Shown piece by piece: positions 51,968 to 61,415 of a DNA stretch of 64,000 bases. The first letter of the stretch is position 1. Every line of letters begins with the position of its first letter. The position numbers and the translations under genes are program-made. The notes beneath the pieces were generated by a model that had not been told where the DNA came from, did not search any database, and saw only the letters and a list, made by a program, of their open reading frames with translations. Source of the DNA: Paenibacillus mendelii (GTDB lineage: Bacteria; Bacillota; Bacilli; Paenibacillales; Paenibacillaceae); NCBI RefSeq assembly GCF_024498075.1, contig NZ_JANHOF010000003.1, positions 496,001-560,000 of the forward strand. Reading direction: 5' to 3'.

Positions 51968-52828
51968 ATGTCTCATCAATTGCATCCCGATATCGAGCTC
52001 GGTGAGCTTAAATTGAAAATTAGTAATCTGGAGCGTTCCCTTCAATTTTATCAGGATGTAGTCGGTTTCCAAATTAAATCGAAACAGGCGGGCCGGGCAG
52101 TGCTGACGGCTGATGGAGAGCATCCGCTTCTTATTCTCGAAGAAATACCCGATGCTGTCATCGTGCCAAAGAGAACGATGAGCGGGCTGTACCATTTTGC
52201 CATCTTGCTGCCGACAAGGCGGGATCTCGGCATAGCCCTCCGCAGACTTATCGATTCGGGCATCCATATTGGTCAAGCCGATCATCTTGTCAGCGAAGCG
52301 TTATACATTTCCGATCCGGATCAGAACGGCATCGAGATCTACCGGGACCGTCCGCGGGAAAGCTGGCAACGCGATGCGAACGGCAATTACAAGATGACAA
52401 CGGATCCGATTGATTGGGACGGTTTGTTGGATGAATCCAAGGATAGCAGCGCTGAGCGCTTGCCTTCAGGGACAACTATCGGACATGTACATTTTCATGT
52501 AGGCGACCTTCAGAAGGCCAAGGCGTTTTATTGCGACCTGTTAGGGTTTGACATCGCCGCTGACCTGATGCGGCATATGGGTGCGCTATTTATTTCGGCA
52601 GGGGGCTATCATCATCATATCGGCTTGAATGTATGGGCTGGCGCCAATGCACCGGCAGCTCCGGCGAACGGGACGGGATTAGCTTATTATACGATCGTTG
52701 TTCCTACGAGGGCAGAGTTAGAAACGATTGTAGAGCGGTTCAGGAAGGCCGATGTTCCTGTTCGGGAACAGGGTCAGGCTTGGTTTGTAATAGATCCTTC
52801 AGGGATCGAAGTAAGATTTATTCTTTAA
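51968..52828 (+). CDS. VOC-family protein (CatE/catechol 2,3-dioxygenase-like)
   Basis: A 286-residue protein with two VOC domains (about 8-130 and 160-286). LGELKLKISNLERSLQFYQD and GHVHFHVGDLQKAKAFYCDL start the two domains; FAILLPTRRDLGIALRR and GIEIYRDRPRE complete the first, and GIEVRFIL the end of the second. His and Glu of the second domain are the usual metal ligands. Extradiol ring cleavage is possible but resistance or quinone detoxification roles also occur in this group. ATG 51968 has AAGGTGG upstream; a longer frame to 51956 is unlikely. Confidence 0.82.
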   Translation: MSHQLHPDIELGELKLKISNLERSLQFYQDVVGFQIKSKQAGRAVLTADGEHPLLILEEIPDAVIVPKRTMSGLYHFAILLPTRRDLGIALRRLIDSGIHIGQADHLVSEALYISDPDQNGIEIYRDRPRESWQRDANGNYKMTTDPIDWDGLLDESKDSSAERLPSGTTIGHVHFHVGDLQKAKAFYCDLLGFDIAADLMRHMGALFISAGGYHHHIGLNVWAGANAPAAPANGTGLAYYTIVVPTRAELETIVERFRKADVPVREQGQAWFVIDPSGIEVRFIL

Positions 52829-52879
52829 GGACGGAGCTAAAGTCCGCTCATGACTATCTTATTTTAAAGGAGAAACACA

Positions 52880-53284
52880 ATGAATAAACGATTTGAAGCA
52901 GGCGTGCTTATCCTACGCTTGGTGCTTGGCCTTACTTTTTTTGTACATGGTTTGACGAAATTCCAAGATGGAATCGGCAATACAGCCGCTTGGTTCGATA
53001 GTATCGGTATTCCGGGCTTTGCCGCATATATTGTAGCCATCATTGAGCTTGTCGGCGGTTTGGCTATGATCGTTGGATTTGGAATTCGTATCGTCTCTGT
53101 CCTATTTGCTCTCGTCATGCTAGGCGCCATCATTAATGTTAAATTCGAGATTGGCTTCCTAGGGAATCAGCAAATGGCAGGCTACGAGCTGGATCTGGCG
53201 CTTCTTGCTATGTCCGTTATGCTTGGATTGAGCGGGAGCCGGTTGTTATCCTTGGATCGACTTCTGTTTCGCTCAAAAGCTTAG
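52880..53284 (+). CDS. DoxX-family membrane protein
   Basis: A 134-residue protein with four helices (RLVLGLTFFVHGLTKF; FAAYIVAIIELVGGLAMIVG; VLFALVMLGAIINV; LALLAMSVMLGLSG), the pattern of DoxX/MhqP. It follows the VOC gene by 51 bases with AAAGGAG before ATG 52880. HxlR plus VOC dioxygenase plus DoxX resembles quinone- or aldehyde-response loci such as the mhq genes of B. subtilis. Confidence 0.85.
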   Translation: MNKRFEAGVLILRLVLGLTFFVHGLTKFQDGIGNTAAWFDSIGIPGFAAYIVAIIELVGGLAMIVGFGIRIVSVLFALVMLGAIINVKFEIGFLGNQQMAGYELDLALLAMSVMLGLSGSRLLSLDRLLFRSKA

Positions 53285-53288
53285 TTAA

Positions 53289-53337
53289 TCAAAGACCCCT
53301 CAGAGAGGCTCAATAAAAGCCGTCTGGGGGGTCTTTG
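53289..53337. terminator. Bidirectional terminator
   Basis: CAAAGACCCCTCAGA and TCTGGGGGGTCTTTG pair between convergent genes. Confidence 0.8.
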
Positions 53338-53364
53338 TATAGAACGGGTTGATCCGGAATATGG

Positions 53365-54669
53365 TTACCTGCTCGAGACGGTGACGTCTTGAACAGCTTT
53401 GTAGATGGTGTCAAACAGCTCTTCCAGATTGGACTCCTCGATACAGGAGAATGCGACGCGAAGATCGGTTTCGCCCAGAGCGATCGTACCGACGCCATAT
53501 TCGTCCAGCAGACGCTGGCGGACGGTTTCCGCATCGGTCGTGTTCAGCTTCAGGCACATGAAGTAACCGGAGTTGAACGGATAATACGACCAAACATCGC
53601 CGTAACGGCCACTGTCGAGCAGGTCTTTAACCCGGTTGGCACGGGACTTCATAATCATGAACTTCTCGGTCTTCTGAGCTTCGAATTCAGGGGACTGCAG
53701 CGCACGCAATACGAACGTCTGCGAAGGATGCGGCCCGCTGGAGATCGTGGCGCGAATAATGCCAAGCGTCTTCTGTTCCAGGGCGCTGTGCATCGCTTCA
53801 GACTGTCCGGCGTAAGTGATGAAGCCGACGCGGAAACCCCATACGTACTCTTCCTTCGTTGCGCCGTCGACTTTGATGGCAAGCACGCGAGGGTGAACGC
53901 GGGCAAGCTTCCCGAATAGCGATTCCTGAAGCGAATCCTCGAAGAATAATCCGAAGTAAGCATCGTCCGTAACGGCTACGACGTTCACACCAGCTTCCGC
54001 AGCATCGCGGATGGCGGCTACAATCTCGTCGCCTTCCTGTGGTCCTGGCGTATAGCCTGTTGGATTGTTCGGGAAGTTAAGAAGCACGATCGCTTTGCCT
54101 TTACCCTTCTGGGCTAGCAGCGCCTCGCGAAGTCCCGCGCTGTTGAAGCGCATCTCGTCATTGTAGAGCGGATATTCAACAATCTCGGCACCGCGCCGGA
54201 TACCGAAGGTAAGCTCATAGTTCTCCCAGTTCTTGTTCGGGTAGATGACGACGTCCCCGGGATCTGCGAATAGATCGGCAACAATGCTAAGACCGTGCGT
54301 CAGCGCATTGGTTACAACCGGGTTGCCATACGTAATACCTTCAAGCGATGGGTTCTCCTTCAGCATCTTGGCGCGCCATGCTGCGCGCAGCTCCGGCTTG
54401 CCTGCTGGAGGGGCATATTCATAAATGTCCTTCGGGTTATACGCGGACAATGTGTCTTGAATGACTTTCAAATGCATAGGCTGTCCATCTTCAATGGCGA
54501 TCCCGATAGTGGCGTTAAATTTCTTCGCCTTTGTTTTCGCCTCTGCAGACTGGCTTAATATGCCTTCTTTCGGAAAATAAATCGCTTTGCCAAGATTGGA
54601 CAGCATGGCATAAACATGTGCATTCTCTTGCTCAATGGTTGTGTTTAGCTGCTGGGCAAGTGGGTTCAT
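53365..54669 (-). CDS. Class I/II aminotransferase
   Basis: A 434-residue PLP enzyme. NPVVTNALTHGLSIVADLFA, NFPNNPTGYTPG, VTDDAYFGLFFEDSLQ and IKVDGATKEEYVWGFRVGF, whose Lys is the likely Schiff base, mark the fold-type-I aminotransferase. The C-terminal part has LGETDLRVAFSCIEE with the substrate Arg. I cannot assign the substrate; it is unlike the AlaT and HisC types in this window. ATG 54669 has GAGG a few bases upstream; the longer frame to 54699 starts less plausibly. Confidence 0.8.
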   Translation of the reverse strand: MNPLAQQLNTTIEQENAHVYAMLSNLGKAIYFPKEGILSQSAEAKTKAKKFNATIGIAIEDGQPMHLKVIQDTLSAYNPKDIYEYAPPAGKPELRAAWRAKMLKENPSLEGITYGNPVVTNALTHGLSIVADLFADPGDVVIYPNKNWENYELTFGIRRGAEIVEYPLYNDEMRFNSAGLREALLAQKGKGKAIVLLNFPNNPTGYTPGPQEGDEIVAAIRDAAEAGVNVVAVTDDAYFGLFFEDSLQESLFGKLARVHPRVLAIKVDGATKEEYVWGFRVGFITYAGQSEAMHSALEQKTLGIIRATISSGPHPSQTFVLRALQSPEFEAQKTEKFMIMKSRANRVKDLLDSGRYGDVWSYYPFNSGYFMCLKLNTTDAETVRQRLLDEYGVGTIALGETDLRVAFSCIEESNLEELFDTIYKAVQDVTVSSR

Positions 54670-54916
54670 AGACCTCAATCCATCCTTCCAATAGTTCATT
54701 GATCTATTCGGGTTCCGTAGGGAGAACCGTTTAGGCTATATTATAGCACTTATTGCGAGGGGAAGACCATTCATTCTGAAGAATTATACAGGTCGCAACA
54801 GATCGTGGACAACCGCTTGCGAACAAGCAATTGGCGGTGTATGATGACAACGACAGAAACAGTGCTGCAAGCAGCTGTTTCCATAGCACTAGCTTGTGAT
54901 AGGAGGAATCGCTGTC

Positions 54917-55702
54917 ATGCTGCATCTAACACCTTCATCCTATGTTCTCTTGACTGCCTTCGCTAAGATCGTCTGCGAACCGGGCTGGAAATGGCAGAAG
55001 CGCGAGAAGCCGCTGGCCAATTACGACTTGTTCTATGTGTGGAGCGGGATTGGCGAAGTGGAGCTGAACGGAAAGTCTTTCCCTGTCGGGAAAGGCAGCT
55101 GCTTTCTCTTCCGTCCCGGAGATCATACAAGCGCAACGCATAATCCGCAAAAACCGCTTGTCCTGACCTATATTCATTTTGATGTAAAGGGACCGGTCGA
55201 TCTCGTGCCGGAGCCTTATCGGATGTTGAACGATACGATTGATTTTGAGCATCTGCTGTCCAGATACGTCAGGCTCTTTCTAGTCAAGACGTTCGCTGCG
55301 GAAGAGGAAGCGCAGCTGATTCTGAAGCAGCTGATCATTCATCTGCTGCGGGATGATCATGAGAGCCCGGTGGAACGAAAATCAAGCAATCAGCTTACCG
55401 AAGCGATCCATGAAATCGCGAACTATATTCGGCAGAACCCGGGTAAAGCACATCGTGTAGAGGATTTGGCATTGCGTGCGCAGCTGTCACCAAGGTACTT
55501 CTCCATCAAATTCAAAGAGCTTATCGGACTGTCCGTACAATCCTATATGATCCGTACCCGTATCGATAGAGCGCAGCATCTGCTTATGCATGCAGGAATG
55601 AATGTAACCGAGGTCGCAGATGCGCTGGGATATCGTGATATCTTTTTCTTCAGCCGACAGTTCAAGCAGTATACCGGTAAAAGTCCATCTGAAATTCGCT
55701 AA
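54917..55702 (+). CDS. AraC-family transcriptional regulator
   Basis: A 261-residue regulator. An N-terminal cupin-like sensor (about 1-130; YVWSGIGEVELNGKSFPVGK; FLFRPGDHTSATHNP) precedes a C-terminal AraC double helix-turn-helix (RVEDLALRAQLSPRYFSIKF; VTEVADALGYRDIFFFSRQF; YTGKSPSEIR). AGGAGG lies 10 bases before ATG 54917. The sensor suggests a sugar or related ligand; no target is evident next to it, as the neighbour is divergent. Confidence 0.88.
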   Translation: MLHLTPSSYVLLTAFAKIVCEPGWKWQKREKPLANYDLFYVWSGIGEVELNGKSFPVGKGSCFLFRPGDHTSATHNPQKPLVLTYIHFDVKGPVDLVPEPYRMLNDTIDFEHLLSRYVRLFLVKTFAAEEEAQLILKQLIIHLLRDDHESPVERKSSNQLTEAIHEIANYIRQNPGKAHRVEDLALRAQLSPRYFSIKFKELIGLSVQSYMIRTRIDRAQHLLMHAGMNVTEVADALGYRDIFFFSRQFKQYTGKSPSEIR

Positions 55703-55890
55703 TGCCTGTAGATGACCGTTTTGAACCTAATAACGCTTTGGCTCGATCGCAGCAGGAGGTCCGCGTGCAGCAAGTCCGTAACGGACAGCTTGCCTAGGGC
55801 TTCTTTTTTCTGATGACGTGAAGGATTGATCTGTAACAAGGGCAGCATTTCTATTGTTTCTACGAGACTTGATTTGGACGGTGATGCTTG

Positions 55891-57405
55891 ATGGACGTGA
55901 TCTTGGCCTATAATCGGTATCTTGGAGAGCATGGGAGGAAGACCGAGGCCTTGTACCGTTCACTGCGTGAGGGTATCGTCAATGGCGAACTGACCGCGGG
56001 TACGAAGCTGCCGCCAAGCCGGAAGCTTGCGGAGCTGTGTGATGTATCTCGCGGCGTCGCGACACAGGCCTACGACATGCTGTATGCAGAAGGCTTCGTA
56101 CGCATGGAAGGCGGCAGCGGGACCTTCGTTTGTTATCATCCGGCAGAACTAGGGACTCATGCCGAACATACAGCTACGGGAACAACTGCCGCTCAGGACT
56201 GCAGGTCAGCCGACATAGCGGTATCGGAGTGGGCGATGCGGCTTGAGCCGGTACAGGGAAGTCATGTTGGAGTTGCTAACGCAGGATATCAGGACACGTT
56301 GATCCTGGAGGCGGATGTGATCGATTACGAAGTCACTTCCTCGGTTCCCGAGCTGTTTCCGGCGGAAGAGTGGAAGAAGGTCATGTATGCGGAGATGAGG
56401 GAGACGATCCGTCCACAGCATGAGCAGCCTACGGGTGAATATCGACCCTTAAGTGAAGCGATCGCACGCGAGCTTGCAAGGGAGCGCGGGATTCACGCTG
56501 ACGCCTCTCAGCTCATCATAACCAATGGCTCCATGCAGGCTATTGCGCTGCTTGCCATGCTGCTCGTATCGCCTGGCGATGGGGTAGTGCTCGAGAATCC
56601 AACGTATCCGGGCATCGCGAGAGCCGTACAAGCCGCAGGCGGCCGCATTATCACTGCAGACGTAGATGAGAGAGGGATCGTTCCTGCAGATTGGCAGGCT
56701 AAGCTGCTGTTTGTTACACCGACGAGACAATTTCCAACCGGAGCCGTACTATCCGCCGAACGCCGCAAGGAACTTCTGGAATGGGCGAACCGGAGAGGCG
56801 CGGTTATTATCGAGGATGATTACGACAGCACCTTCCGCTGGAGAGTCCGGCCTGTTGAGCCTCTGAAGGCGCTGGACCGCGAGGATCGTGTCATCTATGT
56901 GGGTACCTTCTCGAAGACGATGCTTGGTGAGCTGCGAATTGGCTATACCCTGCTGCCGAAGGCGCTAACCGAGCTGTTTCGCCGCGCAAAAATGCTATTC
57001 GAGCCGATGCCGTCCGGCTTGATTGAGCAGCGGGCGCTTGCAGCCTTCATTGCAGGAGGCGGTTATGAGCGGCATTTGCGCCGGATGCGCCGCATATGCG
57101 GCAGGCGGTTGAACGATTTGCGCGAGGCAGCGGGCAGCAAGCTCGGAAAGTTGTTTCAGTTCGTCGATACGGATGCAGGGCTGCATATGTATGCGAAATG
57201 GCTGGGCGAACCCGCGGATTATGAGCGGCTTAAAGCTGTCTGCAGCGAAGCTGGCGTCAGGTGGTCGGATGGCAAGCGGTATTGGCTTAACGGGAAAAGT
57301 GAAGGTGAGTGCGCACTCTTCGGGTTTGCGCATTTGACGGAATCCCAAATTGAGGAGGGTGTGAGTAGGATCGAGACCGCCGCCCTGAAGCTGTTTGGCT
57401 ACTAA
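55891..57405 (+). CDS. MocR-type regulator (second copy)
   Basis: A 504-residue GntR-aminotransferase fusion. Winged helix at about 18-85 (ALYRSLREGIVNGELTAGTK; LPPSRKLAELCDVSRGVATQ), then an aminotransferase fold with IEDDYDSTFRWRVRPVE and GTFSKTMLGELRIGY, whose Lys is the PLP lysine. It senses PLP-linked metabolites. It is a different branch from the 13342 protein. ATG 55891 follows GGACGGTGAT; a TTG at 55888 is also possible. Confidence 0.85.
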   Translation: MDVILAYNRYLGEHGRKTEALYRSLREGIVNGELTAGTKLPPSRKLAELCDVSRGVATQAYDMLYAEGFVRMEGGSGTFVCYHPAELGTHAEHTATGTTAAQDCRSADIAVSEWAMRLEPVQGSHVGVANAGYQDTLILEADVIDYEVTSSVPELFPAEEWKKVMYAEMRETIRPQHEQPTGEYRPLSEAIARELARERGIHADASQLIITNGSMQAIALLAMLLVSPGDGVVLENPTYPGIARAVQAAGGRIITADVDERGIVPADWQAKLLFVTPTRQFPTGAVLSAERRKELLEWANRRGAVIIEDDYDSTFRWRVRPVEPLKALDREDRVIYVGTFSKTMLGELRIGYTLLPKALTELFRRAKMLFEPMPSGLIEQRALAAFIAGGGYERHLRRMRRICGRRLNDLREAAGSKLGKLFQFVDTDAGLHMYAKWLGEPADYERLKAVCSEAGVRWSDGKRYWLNGKSEGECALFGFAHLTESQIEEGVSRIETAALKLFGY

Positions 57406-57419
57406 ATCATGATATGAAA

Positions 57420-57473
57420 AAGCGCTGGCAGGGCTGTGCATCGACTCTCGATGTAACAGCTTGTCCAGCGCTT
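57420..57473. terminator. Bidirectional hairpin between mocR and psd
   Basis: AAGCGCTGG (57420-57428) pairs with CCAGCGCTT (57465-57473), with inner partial pairing; A- and T-rich flanks serve the two convergent genes. Confidence 0.65.
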
Positions 57474-57494
57474 ATTGTTGTGGTTGATTGACGT

Positions 57495-58286
57495 TTAATT
57501 GTCTTCCATTAGAGTACCGAGCCGCTCACCCATCCGCACCTTTAGTCCTGGCTTCAGGTCGGTACGGGGGAAGAAGGTGTCGTCTTGGGTAAGCAATACG
57601 ACGGTGGAGCCGAATTCGAAGTAAGCCAGTTCTTGGCCTTTGGTCACTTTGTCATGGCGCGGTTCTACATACTTAATGCTGCTTACGTTCATGGCGCCCA
57701 CTTTGACGACGGCAGTCTCTCCAGCCGTATGATGGATATACGTAATGAGGCGTTCGTTCCGGCTCAATACGCGGCGCATATGGCGGAGGCCGAATTCATT
57801 CACCGGATACACTCTGCCCGGCACATGCTCGCGTTCCACAATCATGCCTTCAACTGGCGTATGAATGCGATGATAGTCGGTCGGGCTCAAGTAAAGGACG
57901 ATGTAATAGCCATCTTTATAATTCTCGGTGCGCGGGGAGTGGTTGAGCAATTCATCCACCGTATAGTCCTGCCCTTTGACGTTCATTATCGTACCTGAAT
58001 CGATTGGACCGGCTCCGGTAATAAGAGCGTCAACCGGACTGACTAGAGCGGTTGTCCCGTCGTCGATCGTGCGGATGCCCGCCTTCAGCCGTCGTGTGAA
58101 AAATTCGTTTAAAGTCCTATATTCGTCCAGCCTTTTCTCGGCTTCTTCTATACGGATGCCGTACATGTTCGCGAATTTCGGTATAAAACGCCGGCTTGCT
58201 GGCGATTGCGCAAAACGGCCGGTCAGCTTGGAAATCCACTTTCGCGAGCTGAGCTCAGTCATCGATCGAAGCAGCCATCTGGTCAT
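57495..58286 (-). CDS. psd: Phosphatidylserine decarboxylase
   Basis: A 263-residue PSD proenzyme that makes phosphatidylethanolamine. The self-cleavage motif FGST (residues 225-228, serine 227 becomes the pyruvoyl group) lies in AYFEFGSTVVLL. The Asp/His/His triad regions are seen: VSPVDALITGAG (Asp), YHRIHTPVEG (His) and VYPVNEFGL. The length is typical of the short class. Upstream site weak (AAAGGACG); start at 58286 taken from the family N-terminus length. Membrane-associated at the inner leaflet. Monocistronic. Confidence 0.9.
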   Translation of the reverse strand: MTRWLLRSMTELSSRKWISKLTGRFAQSPASRRFIPKFANMYGIRIEEAEKRLDEYRTLNEFFTRRLKAGIRTIDDGTTALVSPVDALITGAGPIDSGTIMNVKGQDYTVDELLNHSPRTENYKDGYYIVLYLSPTDYHRIHTPVEGMIVEREHVPGRVYPVNEFGLRHMRRVLSRNERLITYIHHTAGETAVVKVGAMNVSSIKYVEPRHDKVTKGQELAYFEFGSTVVLLTQDDTFFPRTDLKPGLKVRMGERLGTLMEDN

Positions 58287-58539
58287 GCCTGTTGTTCACG
58301 TCCTTTCAAGATTGAAGCCAGCACTCTGGTCTTTCGAATTAGTTTGACATATCAGGACATTTTTATCAATAGACTTCATTTCCAGCCTGGAAACGGTCCA
58401 GATCTAGCAAAGGCAGCATTCCGTGAAAATCGTACCAACCTCCGATAGAGTCTGTACCCGGAAGAGACCATCTTTGTTTGAGGGCTCGAGGTTTGTCGCG
58501 GCTGCGGGAAGCCGATGCTTGTAGGAGAGGTGATGAGAA

Positions 58540-58833
58540 ATGACAGTCTTTCTTGTGGCGGGCTTGCTTGTGGGATCCGGTTTCATGTATTGGCTGCGAG
58601 GGATCGGGCGGCCTTGGCAGCTTATCGTGGATGGCGTTGGGCTGGTCGCCTATTGTGGCTTTGCCGTGGAGATATCGCGAACCGTCATTCGCGTGCTGGT
58701 CGACGATACGGTATTCATGACGCAGGTTCATGAGGTGCTGCTCAGTACCGTTTTTCTTCTGAGTGGTGCATATATCGGTATGTATGGCTTGTGCAGACTG
58801 TATGAGAGCATGAGGTACGGACGGACAATGTAG
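58540..58833 (+). CDS. Small membrane protein of unknown function
   Basis: A 97-residue protein with three helices (VFLVAGLLVGSGFMYWL; LIVDGVGLVAYCGFAV; VLLSTVFLLSGAYIGMYGL) and short charged loops. AGGAGAGGTG lies before ATG 58540. I recognise no family. It sits between the minus-strand psd and a glycosyltransferase gene, possibly upstream of the latter. Confidence 0.65.
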   Translation: MTVFLVAGLLVGSGFMYWLRGIGRPWQLIVDGVGLVAYCGFAVEISRTVIRVLVDDTVFMTQVHEVLLSTVFLLSGAYIGMYGLCRLYESMRYGRTM

Positions 58834-58971
58834 CGGGGTTAAGCCAACTGCCCTGGAGGTAGGTTAGGCCGATTCATCTGTTGTCCGGGCAGTGGGAAGA
58901 CGCCGTGTCCGAACTCGTTGAGCAGCGTATGCTGGAGATAACAAGCTTATTCAGAAAGGGGCTGGTTGTCG

Positions 58972-60132
58972 ATGGCGCGTCCGAAAATCGCGTTCGTCAC
59001 ACCGGGAGCTTTTCCGCTGCCTTCACCGAACAGCAGTTCCGTGGAGCGGGTCGTGGAGAAGCTCGTGCCGCTGCTCGTACCTGCGGTCGAAGCTTGCATC
59101 TACGGTCGAACGGGCCGCGCTCTCCCAAGGAGAGGGATGTTAAAGGGAGCGAAATGCGTGCGTTATCCGGCTGTCGACAAGCTGAAATATGTGCGTAATG
59201 TCGGGCAAGCGATACGTCGCTATGCGCCCGATGTGACTGAAGTAGAGAATCGGCCGCGAACCGTCCTGCGGTTGAAGCGGATGCGCCCGCAGGGGAGAAT
59301 TTGGCTGAATTTGCACTCGACGACCTTTATTGGAAAGAAGGCGATTCCGCCGTCCATGCTCTCCCGCAGCTTTCGCCTAGCGGAGCGGATAATTGTGAAC
59401 AGTGAATTCCTGCGAGATGTCGTCTCAAGACGTGTGCCGAGCTGCGCACATAAGGTCAACGTCGTATATCCCGGCGTGGATACGGACCGGTTTATATCTC
59501 AGTTCTCGATGGAAGGAGCTTATAAGCGTGAGCAGCTTCGGTTCGCGCGCGGGTGGAGCGGCCGTGATGTCGTTCTTTTTATGGGGCGGCTCATTCCGAT
59601 GAAAGGTGTTCATCACCTGCTGCATCTTATGCCTGAGCTGATGAAGGAGCATCCGTCTGTACTGCTTGTTGTCGTCGGCGGGGCGTTCTACGGATCGAAG
59701 CGAACGACAGCTTACGTGCGCGAGCTCCATCGATTGGGCAAGAGTCTGCAGGGACATGTGCAGTTCGTGCCATACGTACCGTATTCGGATGTGCCGGACT
59801 GGTTTCTCGGAGCGGACGTGGCCGTCGTGCCTTCGAGCAGTCGGGAAGCATTCGGGCTCGTGAATGTAGAGGCCATGGCGTGTGGGCTGCCGGTCGTTGC
59901 AACGCGTTCAGGCGGTATGAAAGAAATTATCGAGGATGGTGTTACCGGTTTTCTGGTTGATCCCTCTCATGTTGAGACGGAAATGCGCAGCCGGATCCTC
60001 TCACTCCTCCGAGATGACATGCTCCGTTCGTCTATGGGGATGCTGAGCAGGGAGCGAGTAGAGCAGCGCTTCACATGGCATCATACGGCGGAGCAATGGC
60101 TAACGCTGCTGCGTGGAAGCGGGATTTTATAG
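58972..60132 (+). CDS. Glycosyltransferase family 4 (CotSA-like)
   Basis: A 386-residue GT4 glycosyltransferase with two Rossmann halves. Its N-terminus (KIAFVTPGAFPLPSPNSSSV), ENRPRTVLRLKRM, VLFMGRLIPMKGVHHLLHLM, and the C-terminal EX7E motif in SSREAFGLVNVEAMACGLPV are seen. The order and spacing resemble CotSA, a spore-coat glycosyltransferase of B. subtilis, which is a modest call. No target acceptor is known. AAAGGGG lies 10 bases before ATG 58972; a TTG at 58966 is also possible. Confidence 0.75.
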   Translation: MARPKIAFVTPGAFPLPSPNSSSVERVVEKLVPLLVPAVEACIYGRTGRALPRRGMLKGAKCVRYPAVDKLKYVRNVGQAIRRYAPDVTEVENRPRTVLRLKRMRPQGRIWLNLHSTTFIGKKAIPPSMLSRSFRLAERIIVNSEFLRDVVSRRVPSCAHKVNVVYPGVDTDRFISQFSMEGAYKREQLRFARGWSGRDVVLFMGRLIPMKGVHHLLHLMPELMKEHPSVLLVVVGGAFYGSKRTTAYVRELHRLGKSLQGHVQFVPYVPYSDVPDWFLGADVAVVPSSSREAFGLVNVEAMACGLPVVATRSGGMKEIIEDGVTGFLVDPSHVETEMRSRILSLLRDDMLRSSMGMLSRERVEQRFTWHHTAEQWLTLLRGSGIL

Positions 60133-60165
60133 GATAATCGGACAGGAGAATATTGTAATTTAAGC

Positions 60166-60284
60166 TTGATTCTTTGGAAGTAGATAAAGTATGATGGGGG
60201 TAATGAATACGGGATTTCGAGGACTTAAGACAGGAAGCACCTGTTTGCAGGCTGAATTTCAGCTTGCAAGCAGGTGCTTTTTTG
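60166..60284 (+). promoter_or_regulatory. Second short promoter-terminator cassette
   Basis: TTGATT (60166-60171), 18 bases, TATGAT (60190-60195), then about 40 bases and a hairpin with AAGCACCTG at 60235 pairing to CAGGTGCTT, ending in TTTTTTG near 60284. The TATGATG-rich start and the GGAAGCACCT core repeat those at 41216-41260. It lies 165 bases upstream of the secreted protein gene at 60450. The intergenic gap is 60133-60449; nothing else is seen there. Confidence 0.55.
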
Positions 60285-60449
60285 CTGTAAATATCGTCGA
60301 AAGATAGCGAAAGGTGGTAGGATATGCTAAACACTGGCAGAAGTAATTACGATAATATATGTTGTTGCTCAGATGTGAGAGGCAAGGCTTGGTCAGCTGC
60401 ATTATAGAGTGAAATCCACTGAAAAACTATTAGCAGGGGGAATAAGAAA

Positions 60450-61409
60450 ATGAAGAAAGTATTGAAATGGAAGAATAAATTGAAAATGCTGGTTGCCTTG
60501 AGTGTGCTGGCATCCGCGATAACGGTAGTTCCTTCAGCAGGAGAAGCGGCAAAATCAGAAAGGAAGATCGTAAGCTCGGATATGCCGGTCAAAGTACTGT
60601 ATAACGCACGCCAGGTAGCATCCGATGTGAAGCCAAAAGTAGTCGAAGGTGCAGTACTCGTACCGATTCGGTTTATCGGAGAGAAGATCGGATCTGAAAT
60701 TACGATAAGCAACAATAATAAGAATATCCATATTAAGAGAGGCTCTAACGTAGCGAACGTGACGATTGGCTCGAAAGTGGCTACCGTAAACGGTAAGACG
60801 GTTACGCTCAATGCTGCGGTAATAGCGGAGAACGGCAGAACACTGGTGCCGATCCAAGTAGTTGGTGGACTTGGTGTTGCAGTCGAGTGGGATAGTATTA
60901 CGAAGTTTGTTTGGGTAGGGCATAAGAATGTGCCTATGCTGGAGGATGTGGCACCTAAGGCTGTTCCGTTAACTCCTTATAGTAAATACTTTAAAGGGAA
61001 TGAATATTTGCTGGAACTAAATGGAGAAAAAAGAGATGCTGCTATTGTTATTACAGACTCAATATTTCCATTTAAAACGTCAGAGGGAAGGACTTATTTT
61101 AGATATGATCTAGCGAATGATAATCACGGAGATCAGTATATAAAAGCTACCACAACTGATAAAGGTATAATGGTTACTCCGATTTATTTTATGGGTCAAA
61201 ACAATCTTCTATTGAGATCTTCAATAATGAATATGCGTGTGGATTTGGAGAAAGACTTAAGAATTCATTACTATCCGGTTGTTTCAATAACAGATTTCCA
61301 TTATTATGACGACAAAAATTACGCTAATTTGAAGATAGGAGATATTAAAAACATCTACATACATACTGAATATCCTAGTCTCCTTATTCTTGCATCAAAT
61401 TGGAGGTAG
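60450..61409 (+). CDS. Secreted protein with copper-amine-oxidase N-terminal domain
   Basis: A 319-residue exported protein. Signal peptide 1-34 (LKMLVALSVLASAITVVPSA). Residues about 45-160 are a copper amine oxidase-N-type beta domain (LVPIRFIGEKIGSEITISN; GRTLVPIQVVGGLGVAVEW), common as a wall-associated module in Paenibacillaceae. The rest (165-319) is beta-rich without an assigned family. The domain does not imply oxidase activity. It precedes the secreted protein at 61416 by 6 bases. Confidence 0.82.
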   Translation: MKKVLKWKNKLKMLVALSVLASAITVVPSAGEAAKSERKIVSSDMPVKVLYNARQVASDVKPKVVEGAVLVPIRFIGEKIGSEITISNNNKNIHIKRGSNVANVTIGSKVATVNGKTVTLNAAVIAENGRTLVPIQVVGGLGVAVEWDSITKFVWVGHKNVPMLEDVAPKAVPLTPYSKYFKGNEYLLELNGEKRDAAIVITDSIFPFKTSEGRTYFRYDLANDNHGDQYIKATTTDKGIMVTPIYFMGQNNLLLRSSIMNMRVDLEKDLRIHYYPVVSITDFHYYDDKNYANLKIGDIKNIYIHTEYPSLLILASNWR

Positions 61410-61415
61410 AAACTC

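Noticed and set aside
54856..54881. Hairpin GAAACAG...CTGTTTC before the AraC gene as a terminator
   Set aside because: It has no T-run and no gene ends nearby on that strand, so it is left as an unassigned hairpin.
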